Source: Flavihumibacter solisilvae
Lineage (GTDB): Bacteria > Bacteroidota > Bacteroidia > Chitinophagales > Chitinophagaceae
NCBI RefSeq assembly: GCF_000814475.1
Contig: NZ_JSVC01000006.1
Location: forward strand, 62,001-126,000
Reading direction: 5' to 3'
Length of the DNA: 64,000 nucleotides
Positions 53,047-62,481 of the stretch are shown here, piece by piece. Under the pieces are notes generated by a model. That model was not told the DNA's origin. It made no database searches and saw only the letters and a program-made list of their open reading frames with translations. The position numbers and the translations under genes are program-made. Each line of letters starts with the position of its first letter. The stretch's first letter is position 1.

Positions 53047-56000
53047 TTACATAATCCTGATCAGTTCCTGCCAGGTGTAGGATTGTTCAAAATTGAGTAC
53101 ATACGCGGCCGTTAGTTCTACTGTAACGGTAAGGTCGAACTGGGCCAGGGTTTCCTTGGTCGTTTTCAATGGGTCATCGAGCATGTCGGCGATCCGCAGC
53201 GGTGCTTTTCCTTCCACTGTTGCGGCGCCACCGAGGGTTGCCACGGTAAAACGCAACTCCTGCGAGATGACGGCGTAGAAGACCTTCTTATCCGAATCGT
53301 ATTCCGTGCCGATGGTGCGTGACCCTTCTGCTTCAACCAGTTCGGAGATCTTGATCTTTCCCTGGAAGCCCATGGCTACCTTAAAGGAAATGGCTTTCGC
53401 TTTGTCATCAACGAAGTCGATACTGCATTCCACCACACCGATCGCATAACATGCAGCAACTTCGAGGAATGAGGTGGCCATTACGCCCATATCTGCTGCG
53501 ATCTTGAGATTGAAGCCGCCCTTACTTGCCCCGTGTTCCGTTTTTTCAAAGATCATGAAGCCTATCTTCCCTTTGAACCATGCCAGTTCAGGAAGCGGTC
53601 CACCTGCCAGCTCTTCCCAGGCCGGTAGTTTACTGCCATCACTTTTCTGGAATTCATCCCACTTCTTCGGAAACTCCACTCCTTTCATCGGGCCTACCTG
53701 CACTTTGCCGTAATGGAAGGGGAACATCTTATAGGTATAGAAAGTAATGGACACACTAAGTCCTGTCTTCCATTTCCGTTCAGCACTATTGAGGAAGTTG
53801 TAGTTGGAAAATTCAGTCTCCGCTTCACCCAGGTCCGTTTTGCCAAAGAACTGGAGCATGTCCTGGATGGAGCCTAAGAATCCACCATACTCAGATACCG
53901 TTTTGTCGATCTTTGGGGCATCGGTACCGGAAGCATAGAAGTTCATGTGAAACAACTTTACGCGCTTCTGCCCCTGCACATCATACACGAGCTTGTAGGC
54001 TTTCATTCCCGTCTCCCATTTCTTTGCACTATTGGGATCGATAACAATGCTGATCTCCGAAGTTTTGCCTTTATCGAAATACTCCACATAACTGGTCAGG
54101 TTGGCATCAGTGCGCAGCATACGCGGCGTGGTACTCACATTCACTTCGCCGGGAGAAGTCAACTGCAGCTGACCTGGACCGTGAATTTTCAGGCTGCCGT
54201 TTCCTGCCCCGACGGGAAAGGTTTTATTGAGGTCGGGAAAAATATTCTGTGTGCCCGCCAATGCATAGAAGTCTGCAAACAATGGCTGTTGCGTGGAAAT
54301 AAAATCCGTTCCCACCTGGATCACCGGCCGCAGGAAAAGTGTACGGTGCGAACTGCTGCCATGTACCAGCCCGATCGAATTTTTCGGATCGTCTGATGGT
54401 TCCCGCAATTCGTAAATATTGGAAGCATTCATGCTCATCAGCGGCACGCCACTGTTGCTGCCAAGGCCGGAAATCTGGTTGTCTTTTTGCGCTACGGTTG
54501 TCCAGGCCCCATCGTTCGGCAACACAAACGTACCGCGGGCCGCATTCGCAAATACGGTTGATCCATACATCTTATTCGTGTCAACCCTTGTCACCCGCAG
54601 CTCTTGTTGTGAGCCTGCGATATTGATCACACAATCGACTGGCCCGCCAATGGAACCCTCCTTCGTGAGCAGGTACGACAGCTGGCTTGCTGATAATGGC
54701 TTTCCCCTTGGCGCAAGCTGCACAAATCCTTTTTGTCCTTTGCTGGGTACATAACCATTCACTTTGCCGCGGGCAACATTTTCAACCTGGATGTTGGCAT
54801 CGAAGATCACTTCCTGCAGGCTTGCAGTTTCGTCGCCTGCTTCAAGTGGAGGCACCTGCACCACCCGCAACGTGTCCCTGATATTCGTGATCTGGTAGAA
54901 AGCTTTAACAGGCCCAAGATGGAAAAGATATGGATTCGCTACTGCAACGCCCTTAAGCTTATAGGAGAAATCAAATAATCCGGGTCCTTCCGCCACCCAG
55001 CCGCTGTCGTGACGGGTGACTGTGCTGTTTGCTTTCCGCTGGATAGTGATGGTCCTTACCACGCTGGCGCCACAGCAATAGAGGATGCTTTTGATCTGCA
55101 CCACTTCATGGGCTGTGCGACCAATCATTACGTCAAACCTTGCCTGGCTGGTCGCAGCGATCTGCGCATCGGAGTTCAGCCAGTTGCTGAAAGCGGATGC
55201 ACCATAACCGGAGATGTCGATCCTGCAAAGCGGTACGCGCTTATCGGGGCTCGATGGACCAAATTCGTTATTGAATACGGTATCGACCACGAAGCCCAAT
55301 ACACTCAGTCCAAGTGCATTCCTGCTTTCGTCCACAAGGTTCCTCGTCTGGATGGTCACGCCATCGAACCCAAGAGATTCGTTATTCGCCGCTGCCGTGG
55401 TCAGTGCCACCAGGCTCACTTGTGTGGCACCAGCCAATGCAGGCTGTTTGAAATGCGGCTGGTTATTATGGATCGCAGCTTTGTGCTGCTGCAGCTGAAG
55501 CACTGATTTCATTCCAAAGGGAAGGTTCACCCACGCGGCCATGGCAGGCACATTCGCAGCATTCACGTCGTTGAAATCAGCAAGGATGTTCGCGATGGCT
55601 GCCTGCGCGGTCACGGGCAACAGTTTGAATGAGGGCACCTGCGACAACAGGGCAGGGTCACCGGTATCGAGCGAAGAGGCTGGGGAGGGGAATGGACTGG
55701 GTAGAACATCAGGGTTCTGGACAGTCGATATTGCTTCCCATTGCACCGGCGGCAGGGTGAAGACATGCAGGTTGTTGGCGCCCGCGACAAGTTCAATGCC
55801 TTCAAATTCCAGTTTACTTTCGGGTCCTACACCAACCCCGAACTGATCAATATTCCCTGATACATCCAGCAGGAAAAAAGAAGGGAACTGAGCCCCACCA
55901 GATGAATGGGAAAATGTCCTTTTCATCCACTCTTCCCGACTCGCGTCTTCATCAATAAGTTTGCCCGCACTGATCTCCTGTTCCGTCACCTTGCCATTTT

Positions 56001-57918
56001 CATCCGGCACCTGCATCACGTAGGAGATGCTGTGTTGAGAACTCTTGTTTTTTAGCCGTTCATAGATCCCCTGCCGGTTGGAGTCTGTTTTGTTGAATAA
56101 TTTATTTCCCTGTGGCAGCAGCTGGAACTGCAATTGCGGGTCAGCGATGTCGGTCCAGTTGACCGAAGCCAGCAGGCTTGTCTGCAAGTAATCATGGGCG
56201 TATAAATGTTCCTGCCGGCCGGGAATGATCTCAAGGTTTGACACGTATGGATCCGGGAAAATAGGAAGCAGGCTATACAGGCCGGACTGGAAACGACATG
56301 CTCCTTTGTCAACCGAATCGCCATCGGTAACATGGCCGGTCAGCGTAAAAGCATCACAGGGCGTAACCTTCGCAAATGCATTGGAGAGCGCAAAAGAAAG
56401 CGGGGCCAGTTCATCGAACAGCTGTTGCTGCAGCAGTTTCTTCAGCTGCTGGTTCGCATAACAGGCAATGTAAGTATCCTGTTTGTACTGGAGCAGGTAA
56501 TAGCGCGCATCGGTATAATTCGCTTTCAGTCGTTTGCCGTCGGATGTGACAGGCTTGTCAAAACTTCCCGCAAGGTTCACCGTTGTAAGGATTGATTCCG
56601 TTTCATCCAATGCCGAACAGGTATATATGAGGCTGGCAGACTTTTGCAACTGCACCACCACCCCCGAACGTTTGGGGGCACCATCTTCCCACCAGAGGTT
56701 GTAACGCTGGAAGACATTGGCTGCTTTTGCTTCGAAAGCGTACAAAGCAATTTTCGCGGGCTCAGCGATCCAGAAGGTTTCGCCGAGCTGGATGCTGTCG
56801 CCCCCGGGCTTCATGAAATCAGCTGCGAGGTCACCGGCTGCATGCAGCAGGAAAGCGCCGTTGCCTGCTGCTTCACCAAGTTTGTTGTGGTCTTCAAAAG
56901 TTAGCGGCAGCGACCAGGCCGACAGGTCAACTGCCGCCCTGCCCTTCGTGCGGAAAAGCGTTGACCTGACCTGGTTAATATTCAATTGTGTCGATGCACT
57001 TTGTAAGGGAAAAGCAATGCGTTGCAATTTGATGAGGTAAAGCGGTGCTACCGGCAGCCAGGTAAACTGGTAATTGTTATCATAAAGATCAAGACTTGAA
57101 TTGCCCACCTGTGTAAAGGAGCCGTTGTTGAAAGAAAAGCGGATGACCAGGCTTGCCGGCAGGTTTGCTTTTGCCGCTGCGGCGTCCTTACCCGCTTCTA
57201 TAGGCGCGTTGGCAATTGGTGCGGCCGGGGCGAGTTCAAGGCTCAATTCGCAGCTGGCAGTATCCTCCAGCACGAGATTATTATCCGTGATGGTTATGTT
57301 ACTGTCGAATGAAAACTGGCCCGAAGATATTTTCAGTCCTACGTAAGCGTTGGCCGGTGCCAGGCTCGTAAGATAGGAAGCCCTGATCCAAACAGAGCCA
57401 GGTCCCAGGTTAATATTATGGATGGCGCCGGCTGGAAGGAAGTCGGTATACTCGAATTTCAGGAAAGGCAGCACATCGCTTTTGAATGCAGCGAACTGCA
57501 GCAGTTTTGGTGCGAAGAAATCGAACCAACTGGGCATTCCCGTGTCATCGATAAAGGGTCCCAGGGTATAGGCCGGTGCGCGACCCTGCAACCATTCCGG
57601 TTTGTGGTTGTCGCCCAGTACCTGTGCGGAAAGCAGGCTGCGTCGGACGACGCGTGTACCCGTTCCCGGGGCATGTTCCGCCAGCAGGTTTGAATCTATG
57701 AGTCCTGCAAGTTCTTTTTCCAGTGCTGCCGGAACCGTTGGTTCGACTACGCTTTGCACTTCGGCCTGTTCAGTAAATGTGGTGTCGGGATCCTCTTTAA
57801 CCAGCCAGGAAGCGAGAGCGGAGCGGAGTGTCTTAAGTGCATTTGTATCGCGGTGATCGTATGGCGACAGGTTTGCCGTTAACGATGCAAGACTGTTGAC
57901 AAGTTTGCGTTTGTCCAT
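53047..57918 (-). CDS. Very large protein of unknown function (1623 residues)
   Basis: I do not recognise this protein. It starts at an ATG (57918) with MDKRKLVNSLASLTANL, has no signal peptide and no clear membrane helix, and is rich in beta-type segments and in Asn, Gln and Ala. Segments that could aid a search are YTLGPFIDDTGMPSWFDFF (near 145), FPDPYVSNLEIIPGRQEHLY (near 570) and FHYGKVQVGPMKGVEFPKKW (near 1400). The C-terminal part (about 1460-1600) has long amphipathic strands with VTVELTAAYVLNFEQSYTW at the end. Size without export signal suggests a cytosolic assembly, or export by a leaderless route. It is the first gene of a two-gene unit with the 1167-residue protein. Confidence 0.85.
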   Translation of the reverse strand: MDKRKLVNSLASLTANLSPYDHRDTNALKTLRSALASWLVKEDPDTTFTEQAEVQSVVEPTVPAALEKELAGLIDSNLLAEHAPGTGTRVVRRSLLSAQVLGDNHKPEWLQGRAPAYTLGPFIDDTGMPSWFDFFAPKLLQFAAFKSDVLPFLKFEYTDFLPAGAIHNINLGPGSVWIRASYLTSLAPANAYVGLKISSGQFSFDSNITITDNNLVLEDTASCELSLELAPAAPIANAPIEAGKDAAAAKANLPASLVIRFSFNNGSFTQVGNSSLDLYDNNYQFTWLPVAPLYLIKLQRIAFPLQSASTQLNINQVRSTLFRTKGRAAVDLSAWSLPLTFEDHNKLGEAAGNGAFLLHAAGDLAADFMKPGGDSIQLGETFWIAEPAKIALYAFEAKAANVFQRYNLWWEDGAPKRSGVVVQLQKSASLIYTCSALDETESILTTVNLAGSFDKPVTSDGKRLKANYTDARYYLLQYKQDTYIACYANQQLKKLLQQQLFDELAPLSFALSNAFAKVTPCDAFTLTGHVTDGDSVDKGACRFQSGLYSLLPIFPDPYVSNLEIIPGRQEHLYAHDYLQTSLLASVNWTDIADPQLQFQLLPQGNKLFNKTDSNRQGIYERLKNKSSQHSISYVMQVPDENGKVTEQEISAGKLIDEDASREEWMKRTFSHSSGGAQFPSFFLLDVSGNIDQFGVGVGPESKLEFEGIELVAGANNLHVFTLPPVQWEAISTVQNPDVLPSPFPSPASSLDTGDPALLSQVPSFKLLPVTAQAAIANILADFNDVNAANVPAMAAWVNLPFGMKSVLQLQQHKAAIHNNQPHFKQPALAGATQVSLVALTTAAANNESLGFDGVTIQTRNLVDESRNALGLSVLGFVVDTVFNNEFGPSSPDKRVPLCRIDISGYGASAFSNWLNSDAQIAATSQARFDVMIGRTAHEVVQIKSILYCCGASVVRTITIQRKANSTVTRHDSGWVAEGPGLFDFSYKLKGVAVANPYLFHLGPVKAFYQITNIRDTLRVVQVPPLEAGDETASLQEVIFDANIQVENVARGKVNGYVPSKGQKGFVQLAPRGKPLSASQLSYLLTKEGSIGGPVDCVINIAGSQQELRVTRVDTNKMYGSTVFANAARGTFVLPNDGAWTTVAQKDNQISGLGSNSGVPLMSMNASNIYELREPSDDPKNSIGLVHGSSSHRTLFLRPVIQVGTDFISTQQPLFADFYALAGTQNIFPDLNKTFPVGAGNGSLKIHGPGQLQLTSPGEVNVSTTPRMLRTDANLTSYVEYFDKGKTSEISIVIDPNSAKKWETGMKAYKLVYDVQGQKRVKLFHMNFYASGTDAPKIDKTVSEYGGFLGSIQDMLQFFGKTDLGEAETEFSNYNFLNSAERKWKTGLSVSITFYTYKMFPFHYGKVQVGPMKGVEFPKKWDEFQKSDGSKLPAWEELAGGPLPELAWFKGKIGFMIFEKTEHGASKGGFNLKIAADMGVMATSFLEVAACYAIGVVECSIDFVDDKAKAISFKVAMGFQGKIKISELVEAEGSRTIGTEYDSDKKVFYAVISQELRFTVATLGGAATVEGKAPLRIADMLDDPLKTTKETLAQFDLTVTVELTAAYVLNFEQSYTWQELIRIM

Positions 57919-57993
57919 AGTGCAACGATTTAGAAATGCGATAAATAAACCTGTAGAACCTTAAAGAGAGGGTAGCGAAGGATTATACTGAAT

Positions 57994-59169
57994 TTAAGAA
58001 AAAGAATCGAGATGCGGGGGAGTGCCAGGCCTGGATGGAATCGCTTTGCCATGGGCTTGATAATAAGTTACTAAAAGCAGGATCATTAAGAGTATAACTG
58101 GCAAGCTTATGGCCTGGGGCAACCATGGTGTTGCAATCAGGAACAGCAATCCGGCTACTAAGTGCGCTTTAAATAACCATTTGAATTCTCCCCTGTTTCT
58201 CAGGACTGCGTACGCTAACAAAAAATTAGAAGGGAAAGCCCATACCAGGTTATAGTTCCATTTGTAAATATCCCTGCCGATACCTAACCAAAACCAAACT
58301 ATCACTACACCAATAATTCCAGCCGTAAGCATCAGGGAAACAGAAATCACTCTTTGCACTTTCTGCCACTTTTCAAAGGGAATGAAAGTCAATACCAATG
58401 AAACAAAAAGCAACCCTGAAAATAATGATCCCGGGGTTAATGGAAATGTTGATTGTGCATCCCGTTTAAATAAAACAGTCTCTTTCACTACTGAAGATTG
58501 TTTTCCCAGTTCTGACTGTAGTAGTGCTGGCAAAAACAGCGAGCTTCTGCGGGAGAGCGGTTTATCAATTTCACTCCCAAGGATGAGATTGATGCCGAGG
58601 TCCAGCCACTTTCTATCGTTTGAGATCAAATGTGCGTGTAATAGTTTCCTGGTGGTAAGTTCATTGGAAAGCGAATCCTGCTTACCGGAACTTCCAAGAT
58701 AGTCCCAGATCAAATCCAGTACTTTAGTTGTACAGTTGTTTTTGAAAAACTCGTACCTGTAATACCTGCTCCTGTCGGTATTCGCTAACTCAAGTTTCCG
58801 GACAATTACATCTTCCTCCTCGGGAGTCAACATCAGTTCCTGTTCAATGACATCCCGGTTTTCTTCCTGATAAGTAGCAATAAAACTGTTGAAATCTTCA
58901 AGGGAGAGAAAATACAATAGCTTGCCAGATAGAAATTCAGTCACAAAATTCCGCGACTCAAAATCGAAGGTGCCGAAATTATAGACGACATCCTTCTTAT
59001 TTACGCTGTCAGTAACCCTGATTGCGGTGTGCCCGAACACAGCGTAAAGATCATCACCAACGCCACAGGTTAAAATGCTGATCCTGTATTGCCCGCCCGT
59101 TCTACCGAATGCAGCTGCTGAACAAAATCCCAAAACCAGAAACAGCGCTATCCTGAATATTCCCGCCAT
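57994..59169 (-). CDS. DUF4105 domain membrane protein
   Basis: The 391-residue protein has a signal peptide (to about FGRTGG), a periplasmic DUF4105 domain (about 25-190) with GVGDDLYAVFGHTAIRV, YNFGTFDF and FFKNNCTTKVLDLIWDYLG, whose His and Cys resemble a papain-like (NlpC/P60-type) pair, then five or so membrane helices (about 235-380). This layout matches DUF4105 proteins of Bacteroidota, thought to be membrane-tethered hydrolases. It lies 33 bp after an esterase gene and 75 bp before the large-protein operon, all on the minus strand. Confidence 0.88.
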   Translation of the reverse strand: MAGIFRIALFLVLGFCSAAAFGRTGGQYRISILTCGVGDDLYAVFGHTAIRVTDSVNKKDVVYNFGTFDFESRNFVTEFLSGKLLYFLSLEDFNSFIATYQEENRDVIEQELMLTPEEEDVIVRKLELANTDRSRYYRYEFFKNNCTTKVLDLIWDYLGSSGKQDSLSNELTTRKLLHAHLISNDRKWLDLGINLILGSEIDKPLSRRSSLFLPALLQSELGKQSSVVKETVLFKRDAQSTFPLTPGSLFSGLLFVSLVLTFIPFEKWQKVQRVISVSLMLTAGIIGVVIVWFWLGIGRDIYKWNYNLVWAFPSNFLLAYAVLRNRGEFKWLFKAHLVAGLLFLIATPWLPQAISLPVILLMILLLVTYYQAHGKAIPSRPGTPPHLDSFS

Positions 59170-59202
59170 GGCGGTAAAATAGGCAATTTCAAAGGATTAA
59201 AT

Positions 59203-60180
59203 TCACACCAGCAGCTTTTTCCGGTAACGTCTCAATACAAATTCTGAAATCCACAACTGGATGGAGTCCTGTTGCAGGCGGCTCGCATTTTTAAAGTTAT
59301 GGTCTACATTATCCAGCAGGTGCATTTCATTGGAAATAGCCAGTGCATCCAATTTTCGTTTGAGGATCACTGATTGTTGCACCGGCACAATCTGGTCCTT
59401 GTTGCCATGCAGGATCAGGACAGGAATTTTCTTTTGTCCCACGAAATTAATTGGCGAGAACCTGCTCAGCAATTCACCTACCCTTACGCTGTCTTTCAGC
59501 GGATCAAACCCAATCACATATTTCTTAATACTGAAATCACTACCTATAATTCCCAAAACCTTTCCAATTGACGCGTCTATTCTTTCTGCAGCGCGTCCAT
59601 GATAGAGATCTGTCAGGTCATTCGGACCATACACATCAATAACGTAATTGAATTCCGTCTTCCGGTATTTCGCAGGTTGCAGGATCGTATCCGGGAATGC
59701 GATCATCATGGCAATATGCGCGCCGGCAGACTCACCCAACAGCCCGAGATTAGTGGTGTCCAGTCCACGTACAGCTGCATTTTTCTTTGTCCATTCAATT
59801 GCTTCATACACATCCAGGATACACTCCGGGAATACCGTTTTATTATTCCCTGCGACAGAATAATTGGGCGCAATGATGGTATACCCTCTTTCCCGCAATG
59901 TATTTATCGCACCATGGATCCGGTTAAAGTTGATAGCCGCTTTAGTGCCTCCGACCCATGCCCCGCCATGGATATAAAAAAGCACAGGAGAAGCTTCAAA
60001 CACTTTTCTCGTTGGAAAATACAGGTCCAGCTCCAGGTTGTTTTTGTACCGGATGCCGTATTCAATTGTTCCCACAGTGACCGGGGCTTTGGTTCGAAAC
60101 AGCGAGGTTCCAATGACTACCAACAATACCAGCAGCAACACGAGGAAACCAATAACGGAATATTTGAGAATACGTCTCAT
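59203..60180 (-). CDS. Membrane-anchored alpha/beta hydrolase (esterase, BD-FAE type)
   Basis: The 325-residue protein has one N-terminal helix (VIGFLVLLLVLLVVIGTSL) that anchors or exports it. The hydrolase has oxyanion-hole HGGAWVGG (about 71-78), nucleophile elbow GESAGAH (S151), acid in ILHGNKDQIVP and His in NVDHNFKN. It fits the hormone-sensitive-lipase/BD-FAE esterase group. The likely substrate is an ester in the periplasm. It is 33 bp before the DUF4105 gene. Confidence 0.9.
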   Translation of the reverse strand: MRRILKYSVIGFLVLLLVLLVVIGTSLFRTKAPVTVGTIEYGIRYKNNLELDLYFPTRKVFEASPVLFYIHGGAWVGGTKAAINFNRIHGAINTLRERGYTIIAPNYSVAGNNKTVFPECILDVYEAIEWTKKNAAVRGLDTTNLGLLGESAGAHIAMMIAFPDTILQPAKYRKTEFNYVIDVYGPNDLTDLYHGRAAERIDASIGKVLGIIGSDFSIKKYVIGFDPLKDSVRVGELLSRFSPINFVGQKKIPVLILHGNKDQIVPVQQSVILKRKLDALAISNEMHLLDNVDHNFKNASRLQQDSIQLWISEFVLRRYRKKLLV

Positions 60181-60671
60181 TTGATAAAGTTCTGAGTAAG
60201 CACTAAACCAGAATCAGCATAATCGGGGAACTATTAGGAGAAAACGCGTTAACGTACTGATCAATGCCTGTGCATAGACCGGGTATGTCCAGCTTTAAAA
60301 GTGATACCAGCTGCCAGAATTGCCGTAGGCAAAGCCATTTACTTCCTGCTGATCTGTCAACAATGCCGGGGAATATCTCGTAGATAAGACCCAGCCAGCT
60401 AAGATCCGCCGGGCCTGGGTTCCTGCGAGGCAGATCCCCGTGAATCGCAATTGATGAGTAAGTCATTTTGATTTGGTTTTTGGTGATGTTATCGTTAAAA
60501 CCAAGGTCATGCCGGGTTCCCAGCTGATTAATTTGCAACACTTTAATTTTTGCAGGATAAATAAAATGCTGCTATATCAAGATATTTTGAAAAAAGTGAG
60601 GGTGTTGTTGATTCAATTTGTTCCGTAAACTCCAGTCATTTATCTTCCCGCTTTAAATAGCCCTAACCCTA
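60181..60671. other. Divergent region of about 490 bp with one doubtful small ORF
   Basis: It separates the minus-strand esterase gene from the plus-strand gene at 60672. The part 60203-60466 may code a small protein (separate entry). The rest (60467-60671) is AT-rich, holds a short CCCTAACCCTAA repeat directly before the ATG at 60672, and shows no hairpin or operator that I trust. Confidence 0.4.
60203..60466 (-). CDS. Possible small hypothetical protein (87 residues)
   Basis: An ATG at 60466 follows an A-rich leader (AACCAAATCAAAATG) of the kind used in this group. The product is not recognised; it has no signal peptide and reads MTYSSIAIHGDLPRRN, then a hydrophobic middle and an end of PIMLILV. 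A longer form from a GTG at 60541 is possible. It ends 22 bp before the esterase start. It may be spurious. Confidence 0.3.
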   Translation of the reverse strand: MTYSSIAIHGDLPRRNPGPADLSWLGLIYEIFPGIVDRSAGSKWLCLRQFWQLVSLLKLDIPGLCTGIDQYVNAFSPNSSPIMLILV

Positions 60672-61655
60672 ATGAAAAAATTCCTTGCAATCGCTATTGG
60701 TTTAGCGTTATGTTTATGGGGAGTCGTTGCTTTCCTCGCCTTTATTTCCATATACGCCGACGACAACTCTATTTCGTTTTCAGAATTTGCAATGATGGTA
60801 ATAATATTATCGATAATACCAGCAACCTTAGGCTATTTTCTATTAAAGAGCGAAGCTGCAGGCAATTTTATTAAGACATTATTTCCGCCAAAAAAGAATC
60901 ACAAAGAAAAGTTTGCGGAGCTACGCAAGTATTTTAATGACTCAAGTCCATCAGTACCTGCCGGCAATACTGTATCAGTTCCTAATGAGGATGCCCCGGT
61001 GGAAGAGAAACTTCCGTCGCTAGATGGACTGCCATTATACAACTGCTTTTTTATTACCTACCTGGATGCGTCTTTTAATGTAAGCCGGCGCCGGATTAAT
61101 GTTTGTGATATAAAACCAGCCGGCTATGGCGATTTCTACCTGGAGAGCTACTGTTATGAGCGGCGGGACACACGCACTTTCCTTCTTTCCAGGATCCAGG
61201 AAGTTGTAGAGCTGGAAACGGGTGAAATACTCGCAGATAAAGCAGGTTATTTCCGGGACCGCTACCATAAAAAACATTACAGTCCCTTGCAGGAACTACT
61301 TGGCACCCACAAGAGCGAAATTCTTGCAGCTATTTATATAGCGAAGTCTGACGGTGATTTAAAAAAGGAGGAACTGGAAGTGTTGGCGGACTATTTATCG
61401 GAGTTAACGATCAAAAAGTTCGATAAAAAACAATTGATAACAGATCTCAAAAAATTAAGCTGCCATGCGCAGGAGTTCAAAAATAATATTCACCTGATCC
61501 ATGAGCAGAGAAGTGAGGATCAGAAAAAGCGTTTCCTGGCCTGCATAAATGAGATCATCCTGGCTGACAGGAGAGCAGATGCCATAGAACTCGCAGGCCT
61601 GCATACCATTAAAAAGATCTTCCAGGTCGAGTACGAAATCAGGAAAGTAGCATAA
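60672..61655 (+). CDS. Membrane protein with WYL-like and TerB-like regions
   Basis: The 327-residue protein has two N-terminal membrane helices (about 4-28 and 38-60), a flexible stretch (about 75-115), a region with NVSRRRINVCDIKPAGYGDFY and TRTFLLSRIQEVVELETGE (about 130-195) that resembles a WYL ligand-binding fold, and a C-terminal helical part (about 215-325) with EILAAIYIAKSDGDLKKEE like TerB/DnaJ-associated domains. It precedes a second unknown gene by 19 bp on the same strand. WYL and TerB domains occur in stress and defence regulators, but here they are weak matches. Confidence 0.65.
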   Translation: MKKFLAIAIGLALCLWGVVAFLAFISIYADDNSISFSEFAMMVIILSIIPATLGYFLLKSEAAGNFIKTLFPPKKNHKEKFAELRKYFNDSSPSVPAGNTVSVPNEDAPVEEKLPSLDGLPLYNCFFITYLDASFNVSRRRINVCDIKPAGYGDFYLESYCYERRDTRTFLLSRIQEVVELETGEILADKAGYFRDRYHKKHYSPLQELLGTHKSEILAAIYIAKSDGDLKKEELEVLADYLSELTIKKFDKKQLITDLKKLSCHAQEFKNNIHLIHEQRSEDQKKRFLACINEIILADRRADAIELAGLHTIKKIFQVEYEIRKVA

Positions 61656-61674
61656 CCGAAGTATACGCCAGGCA

Positions 61675-62481
61675 ATGATTTTAAAGAATTACGTTATCCG
61701 CGGTACTAACCCTGCGACAGGTAACTCCAACAAAAAAACTATCCGTGCATTTACAGATGAAGACGCCAGGGACAGCGCCTTCGAGGTAGGTCTCGTCGAT
61801 CCCATAGAAATTTTGGAGTCAAGCCACGATCTTCCGTCAGAAAGGCAAATTGATTATGCCACAGACTTAGGCATCAATTTCCCCCCTGATATACCAAGGG
61901 CGGCATTGTCTGACATGATTACCCGCGCCGTTGAAAAAGACAGGGGAGCTGATATCTCACTTATCAGGTATGCAGAAAGTCTCGAAATAGAATGTTCAGA
62001 ATATATAAGTGAAAAACACCTGGCTACCACGATTGTAGATTGTACGCCGGCTGAAGAAATAATAGCATTCTTCCTATATAGCCTGTATTGTTCACTAAAG
62101 GAAATAACCATCGTATCGCCTGAAAACTTTCAGGACTATAAATTGTTTGAAACTTTTTCAAAAGAGGTAAGTATTGATTTAAAGTTTATAGCATCATTTA
62201 AAAAGGCAATATCCTATTCTGACGATGACCGATTCAGGGTTTTATTCAATAGCACTTTCCAACAACAGTTTTTTGACAGCAGGGCACATGCGTTTGAAAC
62301 GATGAAGAGGTTTTTGAATGACAAATTCAATCTCAAGCGGCCTCAAAAAAACCCCTCAAAACCCAGCCAGGCGAAATCCTACGGAGCAAAACGTAAAACT
62401 AACGTCAGCACTGGAGGATGTCTTTCTCAGGTAGTGCTACTTATAGTGATCATCGCTATCCTAATTTGTTTTGCTAAGTGA
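61675..62481 (+). CDS. Tail-anchored protein of unknown function
   Basis: The 268-residue protein starts with MILKNYVIRGTNPATGNSNK, a compact alpha/beta stretch, then LPSERQIDYATDLGINFPPD (about 54-73) and IPRAALSDMITRAVE, a motif recalling small SAP-like helices in nucleic-acid-linked proteins. The C-terminus is a single membrane helix (QVVLLIVIIAILICF) preceded by a basic stretch, so it is tail-anchored. It lies 19 bp after the WYL/TerB-like gene and overlaps the convergent gene at its 3' end by 21 bp. Function is unknown. Confidence 0.65.
   Translation: MILKNYVIRGTNPATGNSNKKTIRAFTDEDARDSAFEVGLVDPIEILESSHDLPSERQIDYATDLGINFPPDIPRAALSDMITRAVEKDRGADISLIRYAESLEIECSEYISEKHLATTIVDCTPAEEIIAFFLYSLYCSLKEITIVSPENFQDYKLFETFSKEVSIDLKFIASFKKAISYSDDDRFRVLFNSTFQQQFFDSRAHAFETMKRFLNDKFNLKRPQKNPSKPSQAKSYGAKRKTNVSTGGCLSQVVLLIVIIAILICFAK

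Noticed and set aside
60640-60671. CCCTAACCCTAA repeat resembling a telomere unit
   Set aside because: Only two copies are present, directly before a start codon; chance is sufficient.
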